64,000 bases of DNA from Cryobacterium psychrophilum (GCF_004365915.1 NZ_SODI01000001.1:1426001-1490000); one strand, 5' to 3'; numbered from the stretch's first letter, positions 16,600 through 26,043 are shown. Notes: a model not told the origin generated them from the letters alone. Made by a program: numbers and translations.

Positions 16600-17601
16600 T
16601 CACCCCATCGCGCTCGCGCGGGAGCGCAGTTCCCGGTGCATTCCATCGAATGCCTGTCCGGTCGTGAAAAACGACTTGCGCACCTTCACGACGACGCTGT
16701 AGTTGGGGTCGACCACGTTGGCAATCGGGGCCTCGGCGACCTGGCTGAGCAGCTGGTAGGCATCCATTTCGTGCAACTCGAACATTTCGGAGAGCCACCG
16801 GATCATTTCGAGCTGGGCAATGCGCCAGGAATCCTCCATCGGCCTCGAGGACCCGACCACCATCCAGTAGTCATCGTTCTCCAGCCGCGGCCAGAGCGGG
16901 CCGTGCCCCTTGATCAACTCGACAACGATCACCGAGTTCATGGCGCCCTCGACGGCCGTGCCGCAGGCCTCGCCTTCGCCCTGGCGGTAGTGCCCGTCGC
17001 CGATGGACAGCAGCGCACCCTCCACGTTGACGCCGAGATAGGCGGTGGTGCCGGCGCGCATTTCGGGGGTGTCCATATTGCCCCCGAAGCGCTCGGGCAC
17101 CAACGATGAGCGCACCTCACCACCCGACGGCGCAACGCCCACGGTGCCGAGCATGGGGGCTAGCGGCAGAGCCACCTCGAAATTGCCAAAGCGCGACTGG
17201 AACCCCACCGTGCCCGCCGCGGAATCGACCTCGTAGATCCAGGTGGCCTCCGGCAGCGCCGGCTGAAGCATGGCCGTGCGATCGGTGCTGGTCATCCCAC
17301 CAAAAAAGGGGATCGTGGCGGATGCGCCCCAGCTGCGGGCAGGCGTCAAACTCACGATATGCACGACGAGGGTGTCGCCGGGTTCCGCCCCGACGATGTA
17401 AAACGGTCCCGTCTGCGGGTTGAGGTAACGCACGTCGAGCTTCGTGCTCGCCACGTCATCGACCGAGCGCAGGGCGTGGTTGTACGCATCCTCCGACCAC
17501 AGCGCGAGCGCCGTTCCCGGACGAACCCGCATGATGGGCGCGGCTCCGCCAAAGGTGTACACGAACTGTGAGCGTTCGGGGGTGAACTCAATTCTTTCCA
17601 T
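16600..17601 (-). CDS. Acetamidase/formamidase family protein
   Basis: A 333-residue member of the FmdA/AmdA fold, which hydrolyses short amides to the acid and ammonia. Recognisable elements are PGTALALWSEDAYNHAL near residue 30, PFYIVGAEPGDTLVVHI, PFFGGM and the acidic cluster ANVVDPNYSVVVKV near the end. ATG 17601 is preceded by GAGGAAGG at good spacing. The in-frame start 19 codons upstream lacks a site. It lies 25 bp downstream of the SDR gene on the same strand, so a two-gene operon is likely. The physiological amide is unknown. Confidence 0.85.
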   Translation of the reverse strand: MERIEFTPERSQFVYTFGGAAPIMRVRPGTALALWSEDAYNHALRSVDDVASTKLDVRYLNPQTGPFYIVGAEPGDTLVVHIVSLTPARSWGASATIPFFGGMTSTDRTAMLQPALPEATWIYEVDSAAGTVGFQSRFGNFEVALPLAPMLGTVGVAPSGGEVRSSLVPERFGGNMDTPEMRAGTTAYLGVNVEGALLSIGDGHYRQGEGEACGTAVEGAMNSVIVVELIKGHGPLWPRLENDDYWMVVGSSRPMEDSWRIAQLEMIRWLSEMFELHEMDAYQLLSQVAEAPIANVVDPNYSVVVKVRKSFFTTGQAFDGMHRELRSRASAMG

Positions 17602-17626
17602 GTCGATACCTTCCTCTCGCCAGCGG

Positions 17627-18388
17627 TTAGAACTGAATGCCTCGGGTGAGCGCCCCATCGATCAGCAGGTTGGTACCGGTGGTGCGGCTCGACACCGGGC
17701 TGGAGAGAAAAACGACCCCGGACGCGATTTCCTGCGGCGTTCCCATCCGACCTGTTGGGTTCAGTCCCATGGCAAAGGAATACAGGTCAGGGTTCCCCGT
17801 CTCGATGCCGGACCAGACGCCACCGGGCTCGTAGGTGTTGCCCGGGGAGACCGTATTGGCGCGGATGCCCTTCTCAGCGAGCTGAAAGGCCAGGCCGGCA
17901 ATGTAGCCGATGATGGCGGTCTTGAACGTGCCGTAAGGCCCGGACGCGAAGTCGACCTCCCGCCCCGACACGCTCGAGATGGCAACGATGGACGCCGCCT
18001 CGCTCTGTTCGAGGTAGGGCATGGCGGCATTCACGAGGTTGACCGTTCCCATCAGGTCCACCTCGAACGAGTCGACCCAGTTTTCTGGCGTATCAGGGAT
18101 GGCGAGGGCGCTCACGTTGGCCACGATCATGTCGATGCCGCCGAACGTCTTGGCGGAGGAGTCAACCCAGGCGGTGAGGGCCGCGGCGTCGCGGACGTTC
18201 AGCACGGAACCGATGACGGTGCTGGGGCTGTCGGCGAAGGTCGCCTCACAGGCGGCCACCTCCTCGGCGTTCCGCGCACAAAATGCCACGTTCGCGCCCT
18301 CGGCGACGAATGCTTCCACGATTGCTCGGCCGATGCCCTTGGTACCACCGGTGACGAGCGCGGTCTTCGTTGCAATTTTGAGGTCCAT
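17627..18388 (-). CDS. Short-chain dehydrogenase/reductase
   Basis: A 253-residue classical SDR. The NAD(P)-binding motif is VTGGTKGIGRA (residues 13-23). NVS replaces the usual NAG near residue 90. The catalytic serine is in AISSVSG, and the Tyr-x-x-x-Lys pair is in PYGTFKTAI. The C-terminal GTNLLIDGALTRG is also typical. R39 after the second strand (FCARN) hints at NADP preference. It probably forms an operon with the downstream acetamidase; a joint catabolic role is only inference. Confidence 0.9.
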   Translation of the reverse strand: MDLKIATKTALVTGGTKGIGRAIVEAFVAEGANVAFCARNAEEVAACEATFADSPSTVIGSVLNVRDAAALTAWVDSSAKTFGGIDMIVANVSALAIPDTPENWVDSFEVDLMGTVNLVNAAMPYLEQSEAASIVAISSVSGREVDFASGPYGTFKTAIIGYIAGLAFQLAEKGIRANTVSPGNTYEPGGVWSGIETGNPDLYSFAMGLNPTGRMGTPQEIASGVVFLSSPVSSRTTGTNLLIDGALTRGIQF

Positions 18389-18519
18389 GCGGTCATCCTG
18401 CCAGACGGGACTGTTCCCGTCGCCTCTTGTGCGGCCCAGACTTCACACCCAGCCTGCCCGTTCGGCGCTCCACCTTGTTGGGTGGGGGCCCAATGTTCGA
18501 CGCTAGTATCGAGGACACC

Positions 18520-19179
18520 ATGACAGAACACAGCACTGACGAGCCGGTCTTCGACGGCGACTTCTGGGACGCCCGCTACCGCGAGAGCACCTCCGTGTGG
18601 AGCGGCAACCCCAACCCCATTCTCGTGAGTGAGACCTCAGCGCTGCCCCCCGGAACGGCCCTCGACATCGGCAGCGGGGAGGGAGCGGATGCCATCTGGC
18701 TCGCCGCCCGAGGCTGGACCACCACCGCCGTGGATATCAGCACTGTTGCCCTCCAGCGCGCCGCCGAGCGCGCCAGCGCCGCCGACCCGGATACGGCCGC
18801 ACGCATCACGTGGTCCCAGCATGACCTCATCGAGTGGGCACCGCCCGCAGGCGCATTCGACCTCATCACCGCGCAATTCATGCACCTGCCCAGCGCTCAG
18901 CGCCTGATTCTGTTCGCGAGGCTCGCCGAGGCGGTTGCCCCCGGCGGCACCCTGCTGATCGTGGGGCACCACCCGTCGGACATGCAGTCCACGGTGCAGC
19001 GGCCCCAGCGTCCCGACCTGTTCTTCACGGCCGAAGAGGTCGCCGCGAGCCTCGATCCGGCCCAGTGGGAGATCGGCGTGAGCGACGCCCGGGCACGCAC
19101 CGTCGCCGACGCCGAAGGCGCTCCCGCGGTCGTGAGAGACTCCGTGCTCCGCGCCCAACGCCGGCCTGTCGCCGAGTGA
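18520..19179 (+). CDS. SAM-dependent class I methyltransferase
   Basis: A 219-residue Rossmann-fold methyltransferase. Motif I is ALDIGSGEGADAIWLA, followed by the acidic residue of strand 2 in TTAVDIS, and DLITAQFMHLP as motif IV/post-II. It resembles the small tellurite-resistance/thiopurine-type or UbiE-like enzymes annotated by fold only. ATG 18520 was chosen because it gives the expected N-terminus and has GAGGA just upstream. An in-frame ATG at 18493 is an alternative. The substrate cannot be told. It is divergent from the SDR and convergent with glmM. Confidence 0.85.
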   Translation: MTEHSTDEPVFDGDFWDARYRESTSVWSGNPNPILVSETSALPPGTALDIGSGEGADAIWLAARGWTTTAVDISTVALQRAAERASAADPDTAARITWSQHDLIEWAPPAGAFDLITAQFMHLPSAQRLILFARLAEAVAPGGTLLIVGHHPSDMQSTVQRPQRPDLFFTAEEVAASLDPAQWEIGVSDARARTVADAEGAPAVVRDSVLRAQRRPVAE

Positions 19180-19488
19180 CCGGCGAGCCGCCGAGGAGGT
19201 GCGCACCGAAGCCTCGAGCTGGATCAGCACGGCGGTGAATCCGGCAGCAGCGATCATCGTCGGGGCCGTTGTCGATGTCGTCGATCCCCGGCTCGATTTC
19301 TCGTCGGTGCGGCACTCGCCGTCGCGGCACTCGTTCCGACCACTGGCACGTGTTACAACACGTGCCACAGTGACCAACGCGTGCCGCGGTCATCCGCTCA
19401 TCGAACCACGCGTAGCACGACGGAGATTGGGGCGAAAACGGCCCGTTTAGGCGTAACCCCCAGTCGTTTTCACACGGATGCGACGGCG
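19180..19488. other. Convergent intergenic region, methyltransferase/glmM
   Basis: A 309-bp gap between two converging genes. It has no convincing reading frame. Its notable content is a 24-bp near-continuous palindrome (listed separately) and the nearby word GCGTGCCGCGG (19379-19389), which recurs three times near 37.0 kb in another convergent gap. Confidence 0.6.
19344..19367. terminator. Perfect 11-bp inverted repeat, candidate bidirectional terminator
   Basis: TGGCACGTGTT-AC-AACACGTGCCA forms an 11-bp perfect stem with a 2-base centre, so the RNA stem would lose a base pair or two at the loop. It lies between convergent genes. It has no T tract on either side, so it is not a classic intrinsic terminator. 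The same GGCACG-GTTAC- core is seen at 36978-37000. An operator for a dimeric regulator is the alternative reading. Confidence 0.5.
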
Positions 19489-20850
19489 CTATTTGGCGAG
19501 GCGCTCGAGAACGATCGCGGCCAGCTTGTGGGCAAGACGGTCGGCCGTCGGCTGATCAGCGGCCTCGACCATGACACGAACCATCGGTTCGGTGCCGGAG
19601 GGGCGCAACAGAACACGGCCGGTGTCGCCCAGTTCGGCTTCGGCTTCGATAACCGCTTGCGCGATCACGTCGTCCGAGGCGAGGGCGGAACGGTCAACGC
19701 CGCGCACGTTCACGAGGATCTGCGGGAAGACCGTCATCACCGAGGCGAGCTCGGCAATCGACTTGCCCGTTCGCGCCATTTCGGCAACGAGGTGCAGCCC
19801 GGTGAGGATGCCGTCGCCGGTCGTGGCGAACCTTGTCATGATCACGTGACCGGACTGCTCCCCGCCCAGGGAATACCCGTGGGCGTTGAGCTCCTCAAGC
19901 ACGTAGCGGTCGCCGACCTTGGTCTGCACCACGGTGATGTCGTTGGCGGCCATCGCCTTACGCAGACCCAGGTTGCTCATCACGGTGGCCACGAGCGTGC
20001 GGTCTTTCAGCACACCGCGCTCCGCCATCGACACGGCGAGAATGGCCATGATCTGGTCACCGTCAATAACGTTGCCGTCGCGGTCCACGGCCAGGCAGCG
20101 GTCCGCGTCGCCATCGTGAGCGATACCGATATCGGCTCCGTGCTCGAGCACGGCCTTGGCGAGGTTGTCGAGGTGGGTTGAACCCACGCCGTCGTTGATG
20201 TTGAGGCCGTCGGGGTCGGCGCCGATCACGGTGAGGCGAGCACCGGCATCCGTGAACACCTGGGGGGACACGCCGGCGGCCGCGCCGTGGGCGCAGTCGA
20301 GCACAACGTGAATACCATCGAGGCGATGCGGCAGGGTGCCGAGCAGGTGCACGACGTACCGGTCTTCGGCGTCGGCGAACCGGCGAACGCGGCCCACGTC
20401 ACCGCCGATGGGCATGAGGGTGTCGCGACCGATGTAGGACTCAATGCGGTCCTCGACATCGTCGGGAAGTTTGGTTCCGCCAAAGGCGAAGATCTTGATG
20501 CCGTTGTCGGGCGCCTCGTTGTGTGAGGCGGAAATCATCACACCAAAGTCGGCGCCGATGTCGGCGATCAGAAAGGCTGCGGCGGGCGTGGGAATGACCC
20601 CGGCGTCGAGAACGTCGACGCCACTGCTGGCAAGTCCGGCCGAGACTGCGGCCGTCAGAAATTCTCCGGAGATGCGGGGGTCGCGAGCGACCACGGCTAC
20701 GGGCCGGCGACCCTCGGCGAGACGTGCCTTGGCACGACGACCGGTTGTCAGTACTGCTGCGCTGGCTTGGGCAAGGCCCAGGGCCAGGCCAGCCGTGAGA
20801 TCACGGTTGGCCAGGCCCCGAACACCGTCCGTGCCGAATAGGCGAGACAT
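19489..20850 (-). CDS. glmM: Phosphoglucosamine mutase
   Basis: Converts glucosamine-6-phosphate to glucosamine-1-phosphate for UDP-GlcNAc synthesis, directly after the GlmS step. It has 453 residues. The start [12 protein letters not shown] is diagnostic. The phosphoserine loop is [14 protein letters not shown] (active Ser about residue 105), the metal loop is [10 protein letters not shown], and the C-terminal phosphate-binding loop is [12 protein letters not shown]. It lies 24 bp downstream of rpsI in the common actinobacterial order rplM-rpsI-glmM, so it is expected to be transcribed with them. Confidence 0.97.
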   Translation of the reverse strand: MSRLFGTDGVRGLANRDLTAGLALGLAQASAAVLTTGRRAKARLAEGRRPVAVVARDPRISGEFLTAAVSAGLASSGVDVLDAGVIPTPAAAFLIADIGADFGVMISASHNEAPDNGIKIFAFGGTKLPDDVEDRIESYIGRDTLMPIGGDVGRVRRFADAEDRYVVHLLGTLPHRLDGIHVVLDCAHGAAAGVSPQVFTDAGARLTVIGADPDGLNINDGVGSTHLDNLAKAVLEHGADIGIAHDGDADRCLAVDRDGNVIDGDQIMAILAVSMAERGVLKDRTLVATVMSNLGLRKAMAANDITVVQTKVGDRYVLEELNAHGYSLGGEQSGHVIMTRFATTGDGILTGLHLVAEMARTGKSIAELASVMTVFPQILVNVRGVDRSALASDDVIAQAVIEAEAELGDTGRVLLRPSGTEPMVRVMVEAADQPTADRLAHKLAAIVLERLAK

Positions 20851-20874
20851 ATAGTCCTGTATTCGACGTGTGGA

Positions 20875-21360
20875 TTAGCGCTTAGAGAACTGAGGTGCCT
20901 TACGGGCCTTCTTGAGTCCGGCCTTCTTGCGCTCCTTGACACGAGCGTCGCGGCTCAGGAAGCCGTTCTTCTTGAGGATCGCGCGGTTGTTCTCTTCGTC
21001 GATCAGGTTAAGCGAGCGAGCGATGCCGAGGCGAAGCGCGCCAGCCTGGCCCGAGGGGCCACCACCGGTGATGCGAGCAATGACATCGTACGAGCCGAGA
21101 AGGTCAAGAACCTTGAACGGGTCGTTGATGAGCTGCTGGTGCAGCTTGTTGGGGAAGTAATCGGCGAACTCGCGGCCGTTCACAACGATGGTTCCGGAGC
21201 CGGGGACGATGCGCACGCGGGCAATGGCCTGCTTGCGACGGCCGACGGCTGCGCCGGGAACGTTGAGGACGGCGCGGGGCGCCTTGGCTGCGGTCTCCGC
21301 GGGAGTCTCGGTCGAGTAGCTCTCGGGAGTTGCGTCTATCTGGTCTGCGATCTGCGCCAC
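20875..21360 (-). CDS. rpsI: 30S ribosomal protein S9
   Basis: S9 of 161 residues. It contacts P-site tRNA through its C-terminal tail, which here ends [11 protein letters not shown] as in the family. The conserved body begins at about residue 38 ([12 protein letters not shown]), so the first 35 or so residues are an acidic/Ala-Thr extension typical of actinobacterial S9. It follows rplM after 48 bp. Confidence 0.97.
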   Translation of the reverse strand: MAQIADQIDATPESYSTETPAETAAKAPRAVLNVPGAAVGRRKQAIARVRIVPGSGTIVVNGREFADYFPNKLHQQLINDPFKVLDLLGSYDVIARITGGGPSGQAGALRLGIARSLNLIDEENNRAILKKNGFLSRDARVKERKKAGLKKARKAPQFSKR

Positions 21361-21408
21361 GATGGGTTGAATCCTTTTTCTTAGAGTCGAGAAGTCTGGG
21401 GGTCAGCG

Positions 21409-21855
21409 CTACTGCGCGACCTGGCCAAGGGTGTACGGCTTGGGCTGCTGAGCGGAGTGCGGGTGCTCGGGGCCTGCGTAGACCTTGAGCTTCGTCAGCT
21501 GTGCACGGCCGAGCGAGTTCTTCGGCAGCATGCCGCGAATCGCCTTCTCAACCGCACGCGTGGGGTGCTTCTCAAGCATCTCGGAGTAGTTGGTTGCCGT
21601 GAGGCCGCCCGGGTAACCGGAGTGGCGGTAAGCAATCTTGAGGTCGAGCTTCTTGCCGGTCAAAGCAATCTTGTCCGCGTTCACGATGATGACGAAGTCG
21701 CCACCATCCATGTGCGGGGAGAAGGTTGCCTTGTGCTTGCCGCGAAGCAGGATTGCCGCGTGGCTGGCCAGACGTCCAAGAATGATATCGGTGGCATCGA
21801 TGACGACCCAGTCGTGCTGGAGTTCGCTTGCCTTGGGGGTGTAAGTGCGCGTCAC
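21409..21855 (-). CDS. rplM: 50S ribosomal protein L13
   Basis: L13, an early 50S assembly protein binding 23S rRNA. It has 148 residues, full length. Signatures are [36 protein letters not shown] and the C-terminal VYAGPEHPH. First gene of the rplM-rpsI-glmM operon, with its own promoter in the 171-bp gap after truA and a hairpin in its leader. Confidence 0.97.
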   Translation of the reverse strand: MTRTYTPKASELQHDWVVIDATDIILGRLASHAAILLRGKHKATFSPHMDGGDFVIIVNADKIALTGKKLDLKIAYRHSGYPGGLTATNYSEMLEKHPTRAVEKAIRGMLPKNSLGRAQLTKLKVYAGPEHPHSAQQPKPYTLGQVAQ

Positions 21856-21910
21856 TGTTGTGCTGCTTTCTTCTTTTCGAACGGAGGTGTTCGTGAATCC
21901 CGCTCCGGGC

Positions 21911-21931
21911 GTGTTTTCGTGATGAAAACAC
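21911..21931 (-). other. Hairpin in the rplM leader
   Basis: GTGTTTTC and GAAAACAC flank a 5-base loop, giving a perfect 8-bp stem. It lies in the roughly 128-nt predicted 5' leader of rplM, about 56 nt before the start codon. It is A/T-rich in a GC-rich genome. A leader-based control site for the L13 operon is possible but unproven. Confidence 0.5.
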
Positions 21932-21989
21932 TGTCGATGGAGGGCTCACGTTCGTATGTCGCGCTGCAACGCGCAGACATCAAGTGACA

Positions 21990-22018
21990 ACACTACTCGC
22001 CCGACAATCCCGGTGCAA
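21990..22018 (-). promoter_or_regulatory. Candidate rplM operon promoter
   Basis: Read on the minus strand, TTGCAC (22018-22013) is followed by a 17-bp spacer and TAGTGT (21995-21990), a good match to the actinobacterial housekeeping pattern TTGNNN-17-TANNNT. It lies just past the truA stop and would start transcription near 21983. Confidence 0.5.
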
Positions 22019-22026
22019 GTTGAGGG

Positions 22027-22941
22027 TTAAAGCACTGGCAGAGCTCGCCGATTGCGGGTTTCCACTGCGCGGATGGCCAGTTCAGCGTCTTCGGGGTACC
22101 CGACGTCAAGAAGGGTGAGCCCCTCTGCGGGCATCACTTTGAACTCCACGATTCGGGAACGTTCAATGTTCAGGTTCACGAGACGAGCGGCATCGAGTTT
22201 GCCCTCCCCCACGGCCACGCACGCACCCACGAGAGCGCGAACCATGCTGTGACAGAAGGCGTCAGCCGTGAGCGTGGCGATGAGCACCCCCTCCTCGTCA
22301 CGACGCCAGCGAAAGTCCTGCAGGGTACGAATGGTTGTGGCCCCCGGGCGCGGCTTGCAGTACGCGGCGAAGTCGTGCAGTCCCACGAGGTTGGCCGCTC
22401 CGGCATCCATCAGGTCAACGTCAAGCTTTCCCGGATGCCACGTGGTGCGCAGGCGCTGCTGCGGGTCACGCAGGGCATACAGGTCGGAGATGCGGTACTC
22501 GTACCGGCGCCACAGCGCGGAGAACCGGGCATCGAAACTCGTGGGAACCACAATGGCGCTGCGCACCACGATGTCGGGCTGCGTCACGAGCACGCCGCTG
22601 AGGCGACGCTGCACGGCGACGGCAAGCGGAATTGGCGGGCGGTCCCCGGTGCCGCGTTTCACCCGCACGAGCGAGTCGGCCTGCTCGGGCGTGAGATCGA
22701 AGTGGGCGACCTGCCCCCTGGCGTGCACACCGGCATCCGTTCGCCCGGCCACGATGAGGGTCGGATGCGGCAGGTACTTCTGCAGGATCGTCGCGAGTCC
22801 CGCCTCAACCTGGCCCTGCACGGTACGGAAGCCGGGCTGACGCGCCCAACCAGCAAAGTCGGTGCCGTCATAGGCGATGTCGAGCCTGATGCGCGTGGTC
22901 GCCGGCCAGGGCGGGCCGATACGTGGCGCAGGAAGATTCAC
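22027..22941 (-). CDS. truA: tRNA pseudouridine(38-40) synthase
   Basis: Modifies U38-U40 in the anticodon stem of many tRNAs. It has 304 residues. The catalytic aspartate lies in VAGRTDAGVHARGQVAHFD. Other landmarks are RLDIAYDGTDFAGWARQPG near the N-terminus and FCHSMVRALVGACVAVGEG near the C-terminus. The GTG at 22941 was chosen. The frame stays open upstream but lacks homology and would cross the divergent acyltransferase promoter. It sits between the alpha operon and rplM as in other actinobacteria, apart from the inserted acyltransferase and GNAT genes. Confidence 0.94.
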   Translation of the reverse strand: MNLPAPRIGPPWPATTRIRLDIAYDGTDFAGWARQPGFRTVQGQVEAGLATILQKYLPHPTLIVAGRTDAGVHARGQVAHFDLTPEQADSLVRVKRGTGDRPPIPLAVAVQRRLSGVLVTQPDIVVRSAIVVPTSFDARFSALWRRYEYRISDLYALRDPQQRLRTTWHPGKLDVDLMDAGAANLVGLHDFAAYCKPRPGATTIRTLQDFRWRRDEEGVLIATLTADAFCHSMVRALVGACVAVGEGKLDAARLVNLNIERSRIVEFKVMPAEGLTLLDVGYPEDAELAIRAVETRNRRALPVL

Positions 22942-23017
22942 AGGGACCAGCCTATGCCGCTTATGTAGGGTTATTGTTGAGGTCGACTTTTGGCCTCGGC
23001 CGAATTGCTCCGCGACC

Positions 23018-24904
23018 ATGAACTCCACGCAATCCACGCAGACCAGTCTGGTCGCTTCTCCCCCTGCGGGCACCGGTCTAGGTTCTGCCCTGTCCACGGG
23101 CCGGTTGTCCGGCCTCGACGGTCTTCGTGCCATCGCCGTTATCGCGGTGATTGTCTATCACTTTTTTCCCGATGTACTGCCCGGCGGTTTCATCGGTGTG
23201 GACATCTTCTTTGTGATCAGCGGCTTTCTGATCACCGGGCTGCTCGTGTCTGAGCGAACACGCACCGGCCGAGTGTCGCTGCGAAACTTCTGGCAGCGCC
23301 GTGCACGCCGGCTTGTTCCTCCGCTCGTGCCGGTGCTGCTCGTGTGCTCCACGGCGGCCTGGCTCATTGGGGGCGATGTTCTCGTGGGGCTCGGTGCTCA
23401 GCTGCTCGGGGCAGTCACGTTCGGGTACAACTGGGTATCGATTGCCGGCAATGCGAGCTATTTCGCCGTCGACCAGCCCGAGCTGTTTCGCAATCTCTGG
23501 TCCCTGGCCGTTGAGGAACAGTTCTATGTGATCTGGCCGCTGCTGCTGCTCGCCATCCTGTTGATCCGGCGACCGTGGATGCGCCTCGCCCTCGTGGCCG
23601 TGCTTGCCGCGGCATCGATGTGGTGGATGGCCGGGCTGTACCAGCCGGGGGCCGACCCGACCCGCGTGTACTACGGTTCGGACACGCACAGCTTCGGGCT
23701 GCTCACCGGGGCGACCCTCGCTTTGTTGCTCCGACGCCCCGCCGGGTTGCGCAATGAGCTGCCGCGCCTGCGCCCGTGGCTGGGCGGCGCGGCGCTGCTG
23801 GGCATTGCGGCTGCCGCCGTGTGGCTGCCGGAAGACGGCACCGCCACGTACCGCGGAGGGCTCGCCGTGGTGAGCCTGCTCACCGCCGTGGCCATTTGGG
23901 CCGGCGTGCGTGGCGGCCGGTTCGGTCGCCTGCTCGACGTGACGCCCCTGCGGTACGTGGGCGAGCGCTCCTACGGCATCTACCTCTGGCACTGGCCGGT
24001 GCTCGTACTGCTCCAGGTGGCGCTCCCGGGGCAGCCATCCGTATGGCGGCTCGCACTCATCGGCCTGCTCGCGGGTGCGATCACCCTCGGCGCATCCGCG
24101 GCATCATATCGCTGGCTGGAGCAACCGGTACGGCGAGACGGCGTGCGTGGCGGCATCCGTCGCGTGTCGCTGGCCTGGCGGCTGCCCGTTCGCGGGCGCG
24201 TCCTCGTGATCTCGCTCGTTGCCGCCCTGGTACTCAGTTCCGGCGGGACCGCCGCGGCCCTCGTCACCGCGCCCTCCACAGCGACGGCCGAACTCGAGAT
24301 CGAGCGCGGGCAGCAGGCCCTGGATGCCGCGAAGGATGCGGCACGGCAGGCCGCCTCGACGCCCGCGCCGCTGCCGGGTGGCGATCTCATCACCGCGGTT
24401 GGCGACTCCGTCATGCTCGCCTCGGCCGCGGAACTGCAGGGCAGCTTTCCCGGTATCGCCATCGACGCCGCCGTTTCCCGCGGAATGTATTCCGCTGCCG
24501 GCATATTGGCGGAGCTCAACCGAGCAGGCACGCTGCGTCCCGTGGTCGTCGTGGGCCTGGGCACAAATGGCCCGATAAAAAGCGATGAGTTAAAAGCGAT
24601 CGAGAGTGCGATCGGTTCGGATCGCAAGCTCATCCTCGTGAACGCCTATGCGGACCGGGACTGGACAAACGGTGTCAACGCGTCATTGGCCGACTTCTCT
24701 GCCCGCCACCGGCTGGTGGAACTCGCCAACTGGCATGACGCGATCGCGTCCCGCACAGAGTTGCTGTCCGGCGATGGCGTGCATCCCGGTACCGCGGGCG
24801 GACAGGTTTACGCGAATACCGTCACCGCGGCCCTGCAGCGCCTGGCCGGGCTGCCACCGCTGCGCCTCCCGGGCGAGAACCGCCTGCTCCCCGCCGCGCT
24901 GTAA
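23018..24904 (+). CDS. Membrane acyltransferase (acyltransferase 3) with C-terminal SGNH domain
   Basis: 628 residues. Residues about 30-390 form the OafA-type acyltransferase-3 domain. It starts GLDGLRAIAVIAVIVYHFFP with the conserved His, followed by GGFIGVDIFFVISGFLITG, then about ten helices. After a further helix near 410, an extracytoplasmic SGNH-hydrolase-like domain carries the GDS block (ITAVGDSVMLAS), the LGTNGP block, and DGVHPG with the catalytic Asp/His. Such proteins O-acetylate cell-envelope glycans. The target is unknown. ATG 23018 starts the first conserved segment. It is divergent from truA. Confidence 0.88.
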   Translation: MNSTQSTQTSLVASPPAGTGLGSALSTGRLSGLDGLRAIAVIAVIVYHFFPDVLPGGFIGVDIFFVISGFLITGLLVSERTRTGRVSLRNFWQRRARRLVPPLVPVLLVCSTAAWLIGGDVLVGLGAQLLGAVTFGYNWVSIAGNASYFAVDQPELFRNLWSLAVEEQFYVIWPLLLLAILLIRRPWMRLALVAVLAAASMWWMAGLYQPGADPTRVYYGSDTHSFGLLTGATLALLLRRPAGLRNELPRLRPWLGGAALLGIAAAAVWLPEDGTATYRGGLAVVSLLTAVAIWAGVRGGRFGRLLDVTPLRYVGERSYGIYLWHWPVLVLLQVALPGQPSVWRLALIGLLAGAITLGASAASYRWLEQPVRRDGVRGGIRRVSLAWRLPVRGRVLVISLVAALVLSSGGTAAALVTAPSTATAELEIERGQQALDAAKDAARQAASTPAPLPGGDLITAVGDSVMLASAAELQGSFPGIAIDAAVSRGMYSAAGILAELNRAGTLRPVVVVGLGTNGPIKSDELKAIESAIGSDRKLILVNAYADRDWTNGVNASLADFSARHRLVELANWHDAIASRTELLSGDGVHPGTAGGQVYANTVTAALQRLAGLPPLRLPGENRLLPAAL

Positions 24905-24926
24905 CCGCCCAGCAGGTCTCGGCCGC

Positions 24927-24977
24927 ACGAGAGTGCCCCGTGCGAACAAGGGTGCTCGGCGCACCAGACACTCTCGT
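24927..24977. repeat. Inverted repeat in convergent gap
   Basis: ACGAGAGTG (24927-24935) and CACTCTCGT (24969-24977) are perfect 9-base arms around a 33-nt GC-rich loop. They lie between the convergent acyltransferase and GNAT genes. It may form a terminator-like structure in both directions. There is no T tract. Confidence 0.4.
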
Positions 24978-25011
24978 CCGCAGGGGGCACACCCGTCGGC
25001 GAGCGGGGCCG

Positions 25012-26043
25012 CTAGAACTGCAGGGTGTAGGCCATCTTGCGGTGAGCGGCGTGAAAGCCCATGCCCGTGTAGAGACCGAGCGCTCCCGTGGGACTGTCGG
25101 AATCCACGGCGAGCGTGACCCGGTCGTGTCCGAGCGCTCGTCCGGCCTCCAGCTGCGCCGCGAGCAGCGACTGGGCGATGTGGCGGCCGCGCCATCCGCT
25201 CGTCACGCCCACGAGGTCGATGTAGCCGCCGGTGAATCCCTGGGTCTCCCAGACGTTCTCGTTCGCGGTGGAGAGCACGAAGCCCACGACCTCGGTGCCC
25301 GCCCACGCCACGAAGGACAGGTCCGGCCGAAACCAGCGACCGTTCACGAACGCTGCCCAGTTCTCATCGCTCATCGGCTGGCTTGCCCAGTGGTCCATGA
25401 ACGCGTCGTCCCTGGCCACGTGCACCTGCGCGGAATCGGCGGGGGTGAACGCCGCAATACGGATGCCGTCGGCCGGCTCCACCGCTCGCACCGGCTCGTC
25501 GAGGGGTCGCTCCAGCGACAGGAAGTAACGAGTGAGGTCGAGCCCGCCGCGTTCGAAGAGGTGGGCGCTCTGCGGCGCGCGTTCGTCGGCGTAGGCGAAG
25601 ATCCAGCCGGGCAGGGTTTTGGTCGAGGATGCGAGCTGCTGTTTCGCTCGCCCGACCTGCCACGCGAGCAGCTCGCGGCCAATCCCCCGGCCTCGGAGTT
25701 CGGGGTGTACGCCGCCAATCAGAATGGACCGTACGAGGGTTTCCTGGCGCGGGGGGAAGAGCACCATACCGTTGGCGACGATGCGGCCGTCGGCGCCGAG
25801 GCCCACGAGGGAATCGAGGGCCGCGTTCACGTGGGAGTAGCCGAAGTCCGCGGCAATCGCGCCTCGGGTGGTGAGGTAATTCGGATGATCAACCCGGCCC
25901 ATGGCCTCGCGCAACTGCCAGATACCGTCGATGTCTGCCTCGGTGGCCGCCCGCCACTCCGCCACGTCGGGATGCACCGGAAGGTCAAGCAGCGCGGGCG
26001 CGGTCACTCGTTCGTTCAGGGGCCGCAGCAGCTCGTCAGTCAT
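25012..26043 (-). CDS. Tandem-GNAT acetyltransferase
   Basis: 343 residues with two GNAT folds. The acetyl-CoA loop of the first is GGVHPELRGRGIGRELL near residue 118. That of the second is VGVTSGWRGRHIAQSLL near residue 285, followed by GLYTGMGF. Two-domain GNATs in actinobacteria include mycothiol synthase MshD, which is similar in length, but the MshD-specific residues cannot be confirmed here. It lies downstream of the rplQ terminator on the same strand, so it likely has its own promoter. Confidence 0.8.
   Translation of the reverse strand: MTDELLRPLNERVTAPALLDLPVHPDVAEWRAATEADIDGIWQLREAMGRVDHPNYLTTRGAIAADFGYSHVNAALDSLVGLGADGRIVANGMVLFPPRQETLVRSILIGGVHPELRGRGIGRELLAWQVGRAKQQLASSTKTLPGWIFAYADERAPQSAHLFERGGLDLTRYFLSLERPLDEPVRAVEPADGIRIAAFTPADSAQVHVARDDAFMDHWASQPMSDENWAAFVNGRWFRPDLSFVAWAGTEVVGFVLSTANENVWETQGFTGGYIDLVGVTSGWRGRHIAQSLLAAQLEAGRALGHDRVTLAVDSDSPTGALGLYTGMGFHAAHRKMAYTLQF

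Noticed and set aside
22942..23133. 64-codon N-terminal extension of truA
   Set aside because: No TruA homology, overlaps the divergent acyltransferase start; GTG 22941 fits the family N-terminus.
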